Shown here one piece after another: positions 41,636 to 51,160 of a DNA stretch of 64,000 bases; the first letter of the stretch is position 1, and every line of letters starts with the position of its first letter. The DNA comes from Holzapfeliella floricola DSM 23037 = JCM 16512. Its GTDB lineage: Bacteria > Bacillota > Bacilli > Lactobacillales > Lactobacillaceae. The position numbers and the translations under genes are program-made. The notes below the pieces were generated by a model, which was given only the letters and a program-made list of their open reading frames with translations, ran no database searches and was not told the DNA's origin. The stretch is taken from contig NZ_AYZL01000006.1 of NCBI RefSeq assembly GCF_001436605.1, positions 124,001 to 188,000 of the forward strand, in the 5' to 3' direction.

Positions 41636-42114
41636 TATTTATGATAAGCACTACCACTATTAATCATAAAAGCACGATAAACTTGTTCACACAACACAAC
41701 TCGCATCAATTGATGAGGTAATGTCATTTTTCCAAAACTCAAAGCATAATTAGAACGTTTCATCACAGCCTCACTCAATCCGTTAGAACCCCCGATAACA
41801 AAAACCAATGAGCTATGACCATATGTTGTCCAGTCCTTAATGTTTTGAGCTAGTTTTTCTGATGAAATTTCTTTACCTAAAATCTCAAGCGTAATCACAA
41901 AATCTTGATCATTAATTTTAGATAAAATCTTTTCACCTTCTTTATCTTTGACCTGTTCGATTTCTTTATCACTCATATTTTGAGGTGCTTTTTCATCAGG
42001 GACTTCAACAATATTAAGTTTACCAAAGCGTTGCATCCGCTTTTGATATTCATCAATTGCTGACTTCAAATATTTTTCTTTTAGTTTTCCTACACACACT
42101 ATTTTTTGTGGCAT
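41635..42114 (-). CDS. rlmH: 23S rRNA (pseudouridine1915-N3)-methyltransferase RlmH
   Basis: 159 residues from the ATG at 42114, the canonical length and start ([17 protein letters not shown]); a frame extending to 42171 has no support. SPOUT fold: [57 protein letters not shown], which is the SAM-binding trefoil knot and the invariant C-terminus ending YHK. It methylates pseudouridine 1915 in helix 69. It follows htrA as in many Lactobacillales. Confidence 0.95.
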   Translation of the reverse strand: MPQKIVCVGKLKEKYLKSAIDEYQKRMQRFGKLNIVEVPDEKAPQNMSDKEIEQVKDKEGEKILSKINDQDFVITLEILGKEISSEKLAQNIKDWTTYGHSSLVFVIGGSNGLSEAVMKRSNYALSFGKMTLPHQLMRVVLCEQVYRAFMINSGSAYHK

Positions 42115-42443
42115 TTTATCAAAAACTCCTTTATTTCGTGAAACACTAGTCATATATCTTGTATATAACAATTAATTAAACCACTATAAGTTGATATTAC
42201 CTCTTATAAAAAATTTAATAACTTATAAAGTATAATTTTAGTTCGTTTTTTCATAAAGTGATTAAAACACTATTACGTTAATGTTTATAGAGGTTTATAT
42301 CTATTGTTAATTCTGCTTCAAATCTTTTAGATATCCACAATTCACAAGGTTATCCACAGGTATTGACCCTTTTGTGCTTTTCTGATTTTTGATTAATTTC
42401 ATCCAAATCCGAACATTATACATGTTTCACATTTTATACATAC
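42115..42443. other. Intergenic region between rlmH and htrA, with DnaA-box-like sites
   Basis: No gene. It contains TTATCCACA at 42350-42358 (a perfect DnaA-box consensus) and ATATCCACA at 42331-42339 (one mismatch), 19 bases apart in the same orientation. The rest is AT-rich. oriC itself should lie beyond recF, about 25 kb away, so these may titrate DnaA or be chance. Confidence 0.4.
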
Positions 42444-42473
42444 AAAAAAGACGGCTATCAAATGATAACCATC
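42444..42473 (-). terminator. Terminator after htrA
   Basis: Minus strand stem GATGGTTATC / GATAGCCGTC with G-U pairs, then TTTTTT. Confidence 0.75.
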
Positions 42474-42490
42474 TCAATTATATCAGAGCT

Positions 42491-43720
42491 TTAGTTAAGT
42501 TTTAAGCTGACAGTTTGTGTTTGTCCAGCACGAACAATTTCAAGACTGATTGTATCGCCAACTTGTTTTTGGTAAAGCAATGAATGTAATTCTGTTACAG
42601 AGTTAACAGCATGTCCCTCAAATTTAGTAATAACATCACCACTTTGAATACCAGCTTCCTTAGCAGATGTATTATCATCTACTGAAGCAATATAAACACC
42701 ACCAGTTACTGAGTCTGGCAATTGAACTTTTTGACGAAGTTGTTGTGTCATTTCACTAACACTTGCTACTCTTACACCAATCTTAGGTCTTGTAATTGAA
42801 CCTTTTTCAACAAGTTGGTTAATAATTGTTACAACTTCATCACTTGGAATAGCAAATCCCATACCTTCAACATTGGTACCATCTTGACTTTGAGCCAGTT
42901 TCATAGAGTTAATACCCACTACTTGACCATCAGAATTAACCAATGGACCACCTGAGTTCCCTGGGTTGATTGCGGCATCAGTTTGAATAACAGTTGTTTG
43001 AGTACCGGAATTACTGTTCAATGTACGACTTTTAGCTGAGATAATTCCTTGAGTCACACTTGTTGCATATTGGCTGCCTAGAGGTGAACCAATTGCAATC
43101 ACAGGTTGTCCTGGTTCTAAACTATCTGAACTACCAAAACTAGCCGTAGCTGGAACTTTAGCAGATTCAATTGATAAAACAGCTAAATCAGTCACACTAT
43201 CAGAACCAACAACATTAGCATCGACTGCTTCACCTGTGTTCAAAATAACCTGAAGTTTAGTTGCACCTTCAATAACATGGTTGTTTGTTACTATGTATCC
43301 TTTACCGTTAGCAGTTTGATAAATAAGACCTGAACCTTCGCTAGCGGTTTGAAGGGTACTCTTAGCTTTTTCATCATCTCCATACATTTGACCGAAATAA
43401 GATGATAAACTATTTTGACTAGATTTTGCGGGTTGTAAATTTGAAACTGAAACAACGGCCGCACTAACTTTATTAAATGCACTAGTCATGGAGCCATTAT
43501 TTGATGATCCTGTAGATGTGTTTTGTAGTTTTGCAGAACCACTAGTATTTGAACTAACATTATTGCTACTTTGTACAATTGATTGGTTACCTGATAGTGC
43601 ATTATAAGCACCAACACTTGCAAAAGGAATACTTCCTGCTAAAAGACCAGCAGCAGCACTGACAGCTACCAATTTCCATCCTTTATTAGTTGATTTTTGA
43701 CTTTCTTGATTTTTAGCCAT
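42491..43720 (-). CDS. htrA: HtrA/DegP-type membrane-anchored serine protease
   Basis: 409 residues. Cytoplasmic tail, one membrane anchor (~15-35), Ser/Asn-rich linker (~40-75), trypsin-like domain with the triad in IVTNNHVIEGA (His), TDLAVLSI (Asp) and INPGNSGGPLVN (Ser), then one PDZ domain (~310-405: GVYIASVDDNTSAKEAGIQSGDVITKFEG). It degrades misfolded exported proteins at the cell surface. It follows walJ after 72 bases and may be co-transcribed with the Wal operon or have its own promoter. Confidence 0.94.
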   Translation of the reverse strand: MAKNQESQKSTNKGWKLVAVSAAAGLLAGSIPFASVGAYNALSGNQSIVQSSNNVSSNTSGSAKLQNTSTGSSNNGSMTSAFNKVSAAVVSVSNLQPAKSSQNSLSSYFGQMYGDDEKAKSTLQTASEGSGLIYQTANGKGYIVTNNHVIEGATKLQVILNTGEAVDANVVGSDSVTDLAVLSIESAKVPATASFGSSDSLEPGQPVIAIGSPLGSQYATSVTQGIISAKSRTLNSNSGTQTTVIQTDAAINPGNSGGPLVNSDGQVVGINSMKLAQSQDGTNVEGMGFAIPSDEVVTIINQLVEKGSITRPKIGVRVASVSEMTQQLRQKVQLPDSVTGGVYIASVDDNTSAKEAGIQSGDVITKFEGHAVNSVTELHSLLYQKQVGDTISLEIVRAGQTQTVSLKLN

Positions 43721-43792
43721 ATCAATTCCTCCTTATTTGCCTCTATTCTAACGCTAAATTTAGAAAAATGTGTGACAAAATGATTACAACTT

Positions 43793-44572
43793 TTATAAAG
43801 TTATCAACTTTTGAACATGATTTTGCTGTGTTTTCATTAATTTAACATGGTAAATATGATTTTTTTGTAAACTTTCATCTATGGTTTCAAAAGCAACCTC
43901 ACGCGTATTGTTGTCTTTGCTTAAATGACTTAAATAAATATACTCCGTACTTTCGCCAACCCAATTAGCTAACAATTTTGCACTATCTGAATTTGAAAGA
44001 TGACCTTGATCAGATAAAATTCTTGTCTTCAAATCCCAACTATAAGGACCTGAACGCAATAACTCAATATCATGATTACACTCCATCACGTAAACTGTCG
44101 AATCACTGAGGGTTGGCCATATTTTTTGAGGAACATAACCCGTATCTGTCACAATAACTGCAGATTGTTCAGCTTCTTTAACTTTGTAACACTGTGGTTG
44201 AGCCGCATCATGTGAAGTCGCAAAGCTCAATACTTGTAGTTCATCAAATAATTTTAATTCACCTGTCTCAAAAATTTGGCAAAGTTCGGTATCCACTTTT
44301 CCTATCTTAGTTAGTAAAGATTGCCAAGTTTTTTGATTAGTATAGGCTTTAATGTGATATTTTCTCATCAAAACACCTAATCCTTTGGCATGATCACTAT
44401 GCTCATGTGTAATAAAAATCGCATCAATTTCTGCAATATCTCGATCAATTTTAGCAAGTGCTTCTTTCGTTTTTTTAGCAGAAAGTCCTGCATCAATTAA
44501 AATTTTATGCTGACTTGTTTCAATATACGTGACGTTGGCTTTTGACCCACTAGCTAAAACTGATAACTTCAT
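43793..44572 (-). CDS. walJ: MBL-fold metallo-hydrolase WalJ (YycJ/VicX)
   Basis: 259 residues. Metallo-beta-lactamase fold: ASGSKANVTYIETSQHKILIDAGLSAKKT, ITHEHSDHAKGLGVL (HxHxDH metal site), VTDTGYVPQK, MECNHDIELL, and IYLSHLSKDNN. WalJ is a 5' exonuclease linked to DNA repair and cell-wall coordination in relatives. It is part of the walRKHIJ operon, 19 bases after walI. Confidence 0.92.
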   Translation of the reverse strand: MKLSVLASGSKANVTYIETSQHKILIDAGLSAKKTKEALAKIDRDIAEIDAIFITHEHSDHAKGLGVLMRKYHIKAYTNQKTWQSLLTKIGKVDTELCQIFETGELKLFDELQVLSFATSHDAAQPQCYKVKEAEQSAVIVTDTGYVPQKIWPTLSDSTVYVMECNHDIELLRSGPYSWDLKTRILSDQGHLSNSDSAKLLANWVGESTEYIYLSHLSKDNNTREVAFETIDESLQKNHIYHVKLMKTQQNHVQKLITL

Positions 44573-44591
44573 TTTATGAATTGCTCCCTTA

Positions 44592-45401
44592 TTAGTTCAT
44601 TACTTTTCCATCAAATGCATTAACTTCTTTTACAAAGAAACGATTATCATTATTGGTAATAACGCCCACATACCATGTTGGGACATAAATCTCGCTACCT
44701 CTAATCGTTGTATTATAAAGTGGACTATAACCTAGCTTCAAAAAATTCACTTTTGAGTTGTTACTGATCGATTTTTGACTGTAGAGGTTAATAATGGCAC
44801 TTTGTTGGCTAATTGTTGCTTGTTTTTCACCTATTTGAGCTAAATCGTTAACATAACTTTGCGTATAGCCTGTAATATTATTTCCTTTAATTTGAAACCG
44901 AATCTGACTTTTATCATCGTAAATTAATCCTGTCATTTGTTTACTTTGACCTAGATTTAACTGTTGTACAAAAATAACCTCAGTATCTGTTGAGAGTTCA
45001 GGTGCATAAACATACTCTGATCCATAAATGACATTTTCGCTATTTCTCATAAATTGAGCTAAGTCATTAGCTACTGATTCTTTTTGATAATGAATCACTT
45101 GATTAAGCTGACTAGTTAGCACATTTTTATCAGTATCATAACTTACACGCTGATTTTTTAAGTATTGATTGTAGTTAGCCAAACTATTCAAATTGCGTGT
45201 TGCTAAGTACTGACTTTCATCAGTAGTCGTTGATAATTCAGGAAAACTAATATTATCTTTTTGAATTGAATTAATGGTGTTGTCATTACTATTAGCTGAA
45301 CTATTCTCAAAAAAAGGCGGATTTTGAACTGAAATACTCAAAAAGATATTAATAAATAAAAAGACCGCAATGAAAATGTATTCTATTTTTCTAAAATCCA
45401 T
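44592..45401 (-). CDS. walI: WalK regulator WalI (YycI)
   Basis: 269 residues: short cytoplasmic N-terminus, one membrane helix (EYIFIAVFLFINIFLSISV) and an extracellular YycI domain rich in beta strands (SLANYNQYLKNQRVSYDTDKNVLTSQL, ending FFVKEVNAFDGKVMN). Together with WalH it controls WalK in the membrane. 12 bases downstream of walH. Confidence 0.9.
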   Translation of the reverse strand: MDFRKIEYIFIAVFLFINIFLSISVQNPPFFENSSANSNDNTINSIQKDNISFPELSTTTDESQYLATRNLNSLANYNQYLKNQRVSYDTDKNVLTSQLNQVIHYQKESVANDLAQFMRNSENVIYGSEYVYAPELSTDTEVIFVQQLNLGQSKQMTGLIYDDKSQIRFQIKGNNITGYTQSYVNDLAQIGEKQATISQQSAIINLYSQKSISNNSKVNFLKLGYSPLYNTTIRGSEIYVPTWYVGVITNNDNRFFVKEVNAFDGKVMN

Positions 45402-45413
45402 AGCAATTCCTTT

Positions 45414-46742
45414 CTATTTATTATCTGTAGATACATCATTAGTAGATGACTTATTAATCAGTGTTTCGTAATTGACCAGTTTGTCATTCACTTTAACGTA
45501 GTATGTCGGCACTAAATCGATCAAATCATTATTAGTTGCATCTTTTTGCCATTCAAAACCCAGTTCAACGTCTTGGATATTTTGATAGTCATAACCAATC
45601 TTTTTAAGCTGATTTAGGAGCTCTGACGTCGTTGGTAAAGTTGCGACTTTGCCATCTGGTGGAATCGGAACTTTTAACATTTGATTAGTAAAGTTCATTT
45701 CTTCGCCACTATTTGAATATTTGACGCTTGCTACCCCATTTTCAGTTTGACTAAATACAGGTAGCCCTTCGACATAATTTCGGTAAGTAATTTGTTTATC
45801 AGCTGCTTCATCTGAAGAACTATAATACCGCCATTCAACTAACCTTGTTTTTAAATTAGAGATAGATTGAAAACTTTGTTCGAATAAACTTTGTAAGTCT
45901 TGAGGAATTTTTGTCATTGAAACGTCGCTGTACTGCAAGGAATCATTATTTTTATCGACAACTAAACGCTTACTGCTTCCTGACTTATAAGTTGTCACAT
46001 AATTTGTTTGAGGGGGAGCAATATTATTTCCCAATAACCGAGAAACATAACTATCTTCCATCTCACGATAAATCATATAGCTATAGACTGAAAGTTTGGG
46101 TTCAGTTGTGTAGTTAAGAACGTATCGATTTGAAGCTAACTTGATAAACTTCGCTGGTGTTTTAAACCCATAATCATCAACTAATTTATTAAATCCTGAT
46201 GCATCATAACCCCCACGTTCCACCGCATAAATTTCTTTTGTTTGATCATTAGCAAAGTAAATATGATTATCCAAATCTTTGGGAATAAAGACACGATTAA
46301 ACATAAAATCATCATTTTGTCGTAATTCTTTTTTATCAATAACATCTGAAAAGACATTTAATGACATGCTATCTGTATAAACAACCTGAGTATAATTTTG
46401 ATTATTTAATTTTTCTAAATAACTCTTATCATCTAAAGTCTGGATTTGATTTAATTTTAAATTCCAAGATTTTAACATAGCAATTAGGCTACTGATTAAG
46501 TCATTTTGTTGGTTAATTAGAACATAATTCTGACCATTTTGCGCATTTACAACCTGTGTTGGTAAAAATACTCGCGCAAAGTTTTGATTATTTAACTGAT
46601 TATTTTCATCAGTTACTACCGGATTTTCATAATTTTCTTGTTCTAAACTTTGGTTGCTAGTCCAGATTAAAAAAGTTAAAAATAAGCTCGAAGCAACCAA
46701 ACCAACTAAAGAAATCCTGACAATATAATTTCTAAACTGCAT
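45414..46742 (-). CDS. walH: WalK regulator WalH (YycH)
   Basis: About 442 residues from the ATG at 46742 (MQFRNYIVRISL), preceded by AAGGAG at 9 bases; the upstream ATG at 46760 overlaps that site. One N-terminal membrane helix (VGLVASSLFLTFLIW), then an extracellular YycH domain with many short repeats (YENPVVT, FLPTQVVNAQNGQNYVLIN, RVFIPKDLDNHIYFAND). The start overlaps the end of walK by 11 bases. Confidence 0.9.
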   Translation of the reverse strand: MQFRNYIVRISLVGLVASSLFLTFLIWTSNQSLEQENYENPVVTDENNQLNNQNFARVFLPTQVVNAQNGQNYVLINQQNDLISSLIAMLKSWNLKLNQIQTLDDKSYLEKLNNQNYTQVVYTDSMSLNVFSDVIDKKELRQNDDFMFNRVFIPKDLDNHIYFANDQTKEIYAVERGGYDASGFNKLVDDYGFKTPAKFIKLASNRYVLNYTTEPKLSVYSYMIYREMEDSYVSRLLGNNIAPPQTNYVTTYKSGSSKRLVVDKNNDSLQYSDVSMTKIPQDLQSLFEQSFQSISNLKTRLVEWRYYSSSDEAADKQITYRNYVEGLPVFSQTENGVASVKYSNSGEEMNFTNQMLKVPIPPDGKVATLPTTSELLNQLKKIGYDYQNIQDVELGFEWQKDATNNDLIDLVPTYYVKVNDKLVNYETLINKSSTNDVSTDNK

Positions 46743-48600
46743 CCCACGGTTCTCCTTCATTTAATGGTTCAAAGGGTAAAGAGATATAAAAAGTAGAGCC
46801 TTTGCCTTCCGTACTTTCAACCCAAATGCGCCCTTTATGCGATTCTACTACTTCTTTTGAAATAGCTAATCCAAGACCTGTTCCTCCTTGATGTCTAGAG
46901 CGGGCTTTATCTACTCGATAAAAACGATCAAATATTTTGTTAATGTCTTTTCGTGGAATACCAAGTCCTTGATCTGAAATACTAATGATGACACGGTTAG
47001 CAGTTTTAACCAAACGAACCGTAATCACACCACCATCTGGTGAGTAATTAATTGCATTATTGACAATATTATCAATCACTTGTGTCATCTTGTCCGTATC
47101 AATTTCTGCCCATAAATCATGGGATCCGAGTACTCTTTTGATAGTATAGTCTTTACTTTTTTGCTGATCTTCTTGATTATTTTTAATAATCATATCAAAA
47201 CGATTGAGGACATATGAAACAAACTCATTTAAGTTAACCCACTCTAAGTTCATCTTCGATGTTCCTTGGTCCATTCGTGATAGATTCAACAAATCATTAA
47301 TCATTCGAATCATCCGATCAGTTTCTTCTTGAGTGACTTTCAAAAATTCTGGTGCAATATCTGGGTCTTGCCAGGCACCATCATTTAATGCCTCAATATA
47401 ACTACGAACAGATGTTAGTGGTGTTCTTAATTCATGTGAAACATTAGACACAAATTGACGCTGTTCTTGTTCATTTTGCTGTTGTTCTGTAACATCATGG
47501 AACACACAAACCATCCCTGAAACAAATCCTGTAATTCTTTGAATTAGTGAAAAATTAGCATGTAAAATAATTTCTTGACCATGGCCTTCATTCAATGTAA
47601 TAAACATTTCAGTTCGTTTTTCTAAGAACTTTTGAATATTGTCTTCTGATTCAACATCTAATAGCGTCATCACAGATTCCCCGATTGTTTCCTCTTGTGT
47701 GCAATCAAAAAGTTGCATGGCTGTTTCATTAATAATTGTAATTTTACCATGTCGATCAGTCGCAATAACGCCATCTGTCATATGAGCTAACACATTATCG
47801 AGCCGTCTTCTTTCAGAGTCAGATGCTTCTTGTGCTTCTTCAACGCGAATAGAGAGATTATTAACCGCCTGAGCTAATTGACCGAGTTCATCTTGGCCAT
47901 AAACCTTAACCTGTCCGGAATAATCACCATTGGCAATACGAATAGCTTGTTTTTTCATTTCATCAATCGGCATCGTAACGGCACGTGCAATGAATAACGC
48001 AATAACTGCTCCTAATATTGATGCTACTAAAGACGCTGTTAAAAAAATCACCATGACATTTTGAATACTATTATAAACAGAACTCATGCTAGCCTTAATA
48101 TAGATTAACCCGACAATTCCATTATTATCACCAGTATTAGAGGTAATGGGCAACACTTGAATATAATAGTTTTCCCCATTAATCACCCTTGTTTTATAAA
48201 GACTTTTAGAATTATCTGTTAATCTAATATCTGGATCAGTCGATCTTTGGCCGATTAAATCACGAGAACTGTAATTACTGATACCTCGAATTGTTTCTTT
48301 ATTATCAATCACTTGAATATCCGTAATTTGAGAATTACTCATATCAGAAATAATATTAGCAATTTCGGCATTTGCTGCTTTAGTGTCGGTTTTATTCAGT
48401 TGATCGGCTAATTGCGTATTGGTATACGGTTTTACTTGCAGCGACGTTTTGAAAGTGTCCATATTCTGTCTTTGTAGTTGCTGAGTAAAATAAGCTCCTA
48501 TAATTTCAATTGTTGCTAATAAAAGCAAAATAAAGACAATCGAAATTTTAAAATGAATCGATTGAAAAAAACCAATTTTTTTGTTCATTAAATCATTCAA
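46732..48600 (-). CDS. walK: Cell-wall sensor histidine kinase WalK (VicK)
   Basis: 622 residues: two membrane helices (~17-38 and ~183-205) bracketing an extracellular Cache-like PAS domain, a HAMP (~205-255), a cytoplasmic PAS (ATDRHGKITIINETAMQLFDCTQEETIG), HisKA with FVSNVSHELRTPLTSVRSYIEAL (phospho-His ~390) and an HATPase domain with INYSPDGG and GGTGLGLAISKEVVESHKG. It senses cell wall state and phosphorylates WalR. It follows walR by 22 bases. Confidence 0.96.
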   Translation of the reverse strand: MNDLMNKKIGFFQSIHFKISIVFILLLLATIEIIGAYFTQQLQRQNMDTFKTSLQVKPYTNTQLADQLNKTDTKAANAEIANIISDMSNSQITDIQVIDNKETIRGISNYSSRDLIGQRSTDPDIRLTDNSKSLYKTRVINGENYYIQVLPITSNTGDNNGIVGLIYIKASMSSVYNSIQNVMVIFLTASLVASILGAVIALFIARAVTMPIDEMKKQAIRIANGDYSGQVKVYGQDELGQLAQAVNNLSIRVEEAQEASDSERRRLDNVLAHMTDGVIATDRHGKITIINETAMQLFDCTQEETIGESVMTLLDVESEDNIQKFLEKRTEMFITLNEGHGQEIILHANFSLIQRITGFVSGMVCVFHDVTEQQQNEQEQRQFVSNVSHELRTPLTSVRSYIEALNDGAWQDPDIAPEFLKVTQEETDRMIRMINDLLNLSRMDQGTSKMNLEWVNLNEFVSYVLNRFDMIIKNNQEDQQKSKDYTIKRVLGSHDLWAEIDTDKMTQVIDNIVNNAINYSPDGGVITVRLVKTANRVIISISDQGLGIPRKDINKIFDRFYRVDKARSRHQGGTGLGLAISKEVVESHKGRIWVESTEGKGSTFYISLPFEPLNEGEPWDAV

Positions 48601-48622
48601 CTCTCCTAGTTACTATTACTTT

Positions 48623-49330
48623 TTAGTCTTCTTGACTTGGGTCTTTCATGAAGTAACCGACACCTCGTCTAGTTACTAAATATTGTGGTTTACTTGGATC
48701 GTCTTCAATTTTTTCACGTAAACGACGAACTGTTACATCAACTGTTCTCACATCCCCAAAATAATCATAACTCCAAACAGTTTGTAGCAGATTTTCACGT
48801 GTCATCACTTGACCAATATGTGCAGCTAGGTAGTGTAGTAATTCAAATTCACGATGCGTTAAATCAATTTTTTCATCGTTTTTGGAAACACTATACGCAT
48901 CTAAATTAATAATCAAATCCCCAACTTTAATCATTTTTTGCTCTGGTTCTTCTTCACTGGAAGAGGTGATTTCACGTCTTAAGTTAGCTTTAACACGTGC
49001 TACTAATTCACGATTTGAAAACGGTTTAGTCACATAATCATCAGCACCAATTTCAAGCCCTAGCACTTTATCAATTTCGCTATCTTTAGCAGTTACCATG
49101 ATGATTGGCATGTTATACTTTTTGCGAACTTCACGAGCCACTTCAATACCGTCCATTTTTGGTAGCATCAAATCTAAAATAATTAGGTCTGGTTTTTCAG
49201 CTTCAACTTGAGCAACAGCTTCTTCACCATCATAAGCGACAACCACATCGTAGTTTTCTTTTTTGAGATTAAATTTAATAATATCTGAAATAGGTTTTTC
49301 GTCATCAACGACTAGTATTTTTTTACTCAT
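48623..49330 (-). CDS. walR: Essential response regulator WalR (VicR)
   Basis: 235 residues from the ATG at 49330; GAGGTG stands 6 bases before it. OmpR/PhoB family: receiver domain [43 protein letters not shown] with the phospho-Asp, [44 protein letters not shown], and winged-helix C-terminus ([53 protein letters not shown]). It controls autolysin and wall genes. First gene of the wal operon. Confidence 0.97.
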   Translation of the reverse strand: MSKKILVVDDEKPISDIIKFNLKKENYDVVVAYDGEEAVAQVEAEKPDLIILDLMLPKMDGIEVAREVRKKYNMPIIMVTAKDSEIDKVLGLEIGADDYVTKPFSNRELVARVKANLRREITSSSEEEPEQKMIKVGDLIINLDAYSVSKNDEKIDLTHREFELLHYLAAHIGQVMTRENLLQTVWSYDYFGDVRTVDVTVRRLREKIEDDPSKPQYLVTRRGVGYFMKDPSQED

Positions 49331-49499
49331 ATCTTTCACCTCTAAATTAATTTTAACTTTTCTGATTTAGGTATTCACTTATTCATTTTAAGCCAGTTTG
49401 ACACAAAAACCAATTATTAGCACAAGTATTAATTTTTATATAAATTAATACTTGTTATTCTATTAGTAAAGTGATAGTATAACAATATTGAAGCAAACC

Positions 49500-49572
49500 G
49501 GGTGGTTAGCTCAGTTGGTAGAGCAACGGACTCTTAATCCGTGGGTCCAGGGTTCGAGCCCCTGACCACCCA
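49500..49572 (+). tRNA. tRNA-Lys (anticodon CTT)
   Basis: 73 nt cloverleaf: acceptor GGGTGGT / ACCACCC with discriminator A, D-arm GCTCAGTTGGTAGAGC, anticodon stem ACGGA / TCCGT with loop CTCTTAA (anticodon CTT), and T-arm with GGTTCGAGCCC. The 3' CCA is not encoded. Confidence 0.95.
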
Positions 49573-49588
49573 TCATAACAACACTTAG

Positions 49589-49613
49589 CCTCGTCAATTG
49601 ACGAGGTTTTTTT
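49589..49613 (+). terminator. Terminator after tRNA-Lys
   Basis: CCTCGTCAATTGACGAGG with T7. Confidence 0.85.
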
Positions 49614-49618
49614 ATACC

Positions 49619-49650
49619 AAAAAAGTTACCTGTTAACAGGTAACTTTTTT
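49619..49650 (-). terminator. Terminator of the FMN reductase gene
   Basis: AAAAAAGTTACCTGTTAACAGGTAACTTTTTT, near-perfect; T run on the minus strand and also usable on the plus strand. Confidence 0.8.
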
Positions 49651-50254
49651 AATTTAATTCTGGATAAGGATTATCTTTAAATAATTGACTATAAAATGAA
49701 ATTTTATGAAGACCTTGTTGTAATCGTTTTTGATAAAAACCGCTTGAAGGTCCGTCTTCAAGTAAGTCACCATTTTCATTAAAGTGTTGTTGAACATTTG
49801 CAATTGCAATTGGTTTTGGCAAAACTAAATTCCCTAGTCTTTCAAGTACTGGTGTTAATTCAAGCCCACCAAATTGACCACCACGTGCATTATTAGCATA
49901 AGTCATCACCAAGCTAGGTTTATCATCTAACTGTGTACTTAAATAATCAATTCCATTTTTTAAAACAGCGGGAAATGAATGATTATACTCTGGTGTCAAA
50001 AAGATAAAGCCATCAGCTTGGGCCATATCATCCACCCATTTTTGTTCATTTTCTTTAAGTTTTCGATCAGGATTGCCAAGAGGTGGTAATGCTTCATAGA
50101 AAAATGGCAAGTGATAGTCACCAATCTCCATCAAATTAAGCTTGACTGACATTTCTTCTTCGTAAGACTGTTGTTGTTTTTTAAGATAGTTCAAAACGTG
50201 GCGACCTAATGAGTTTCTTCTTGAGCTACCTAAAATAACATTAATTGTGGTCAT
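49649..50254 (-). CDS. NADPH-dependent FMN reductase family protein
   Basis: 201 residues, flavodoxin-like: INVILGSSRRNSLGRHVLNYLKK (FMN phosphate loop), GDYHLPFFYEALPPLG, DGFIFLTPEYNHSFPAVLKNGIDYLSTQ and NARGGQFGGLELTPVL. These are typical of the azoreductase/quinone reductase (YhdA-like) group. The physiological acceptor is unknown. It follows an aldo/keto reductase gene in the same operon by 14 bases. Confidence 0.88.
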   Translation of the reverse strand: MTTINVILGSSRRNSLGRHVLNYLKKQQQSYEEEMSVKLNLMEIGDYHLPFFYEALPPLGNPDRKLKENEQKWVDDMAQADGFIFLTPEYNHSFPAVLKNGIDYLSTQLDDKPSLVMTYANNARGGQFGGLELTPVLERLGNLVLPKPIAIANVQQHFNENGDLLEDGPSSGFYQKRLQQGLHKISFYSQLFKDNPYPELN

Positions 50255-50268
50255 AAACTGACTTCTTT

Positions 50269-51123
50269 CTATTTCTTCAAATCGACAAATCGTTCAATCG
50301 CTGCTGGACTATGATGATCAATAAATAAAGGTTGTTTTAAGTCTAACGCTTTAATTTTTGCCATCTCATCTGCTGTTAGTTCAAAATCCCATACCTCAAT
50401 ATTTTGTTGCATTCGTTCTTTATGAACGGATTTTGGAATAATAATCGCACCTAGTTGACTCAAATATCTTAAAGCCACTTGAGCAGCGGTTTTATTGTGG
50501 TCCTGGCCAATTTTGACCAGTACTTCATTAGTAAACAACCCATTTTTACCTTCGGCAAATGGGCCCCAAGATTCAATTTTTGTGCCGTATTTTTCTAAAT
50601 AATATTGATCTTCTGCACGTTGATGAAACACATGCATCTCAAGTTGATTAACTGCAGGTACAACTTTAGCATAGTTAGCTAAATCAATATAACGGTCTGG
50701 ATAGAAATTTGAAACTCCGATTGCTCGTAATTTTTTGGCTTCATATAAGGCTTCTAATGCTTGATATGCCCGATAATAATCGTTAAACGGTTGATGTAAT
50801 AACACCAAATCTAGATAGTCTGTTTTTAATCTTTCCATTGATTTTTCAACGGCAGCTTTTGTTTCTTCAAAACCATAATCTGTTACCCAAATTTTAGTGG
50901 TAATGAAAATATCTTCTCGCCTAACAGAACTTTCTTGAATCGCCTGTCCAACGGCGGATTCATTTTGATAAATTTGGGCGGTATCAATTAAACGATAACC
51001 AACCTCTAGTGCTTCTTTCACTGCTTGTTTACACTCATCAAAATCAGGGATTTGGAAAACGCCAAATCCTTCTTGTGGCATTTTGACACCATTATTTAAG
51101 GTAACTGTTGGAATTGTTGGCAT
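50269..51123 (-). CDS. Aldo/keto reductase
   Basis: 284 residues, TIM-barrel AKR family 5-like. Active-site motifs: YRLIDTAQIYQNESAVGQAI (Asp and Tyr), ITTKIWVTDYG (Lys), LLHQPFNDYYRAYQAL (His) and cofactor loop IIPKSVHKERMQQNIEVWDFELTADEMAKIKALD. It reduces aldehydes or ketones with NADPH. Substrate unknown. ATG after AAGGAGA. It may be coupled to the flavin reductase gene downstream. Confidence 0.9.
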   Translation of the reverse strand: MPTIPTVTLNNGVKMPQEGFGVFQIPDFDECKQAVKEALEVGYRLIDTAQIYQNESAVGQAIQESSVRREDIFITTKIWVTDYGFEETKAAVEKSMERLKTDYLDLVLLHQPFNDYYRAYQALEALYEAKKLRAIGVSNFYPDRYIDLANYAKVVPAVNQLEMHVFHQRAEDQYYLEKYGTKIESWGPFAEGKNGLFTNEVLVKIGQDHNKTAAQVALRYLSQLGAIIIPKSVHKERMQQNIEVWDFELTADEMAKIKALDLKQPLFIDHHSPAAIERFVDLKK

Positions 51124-51160
51124 TTTAAGTCTCCTTTTTTATTGTTTCACATGAAACTTT

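Noticed and set aside
42331-42358. Chromosomal origin of replication
   Set aside because: Only two DnaA-like sites, and gene order places oriC beyond recF outside the window.
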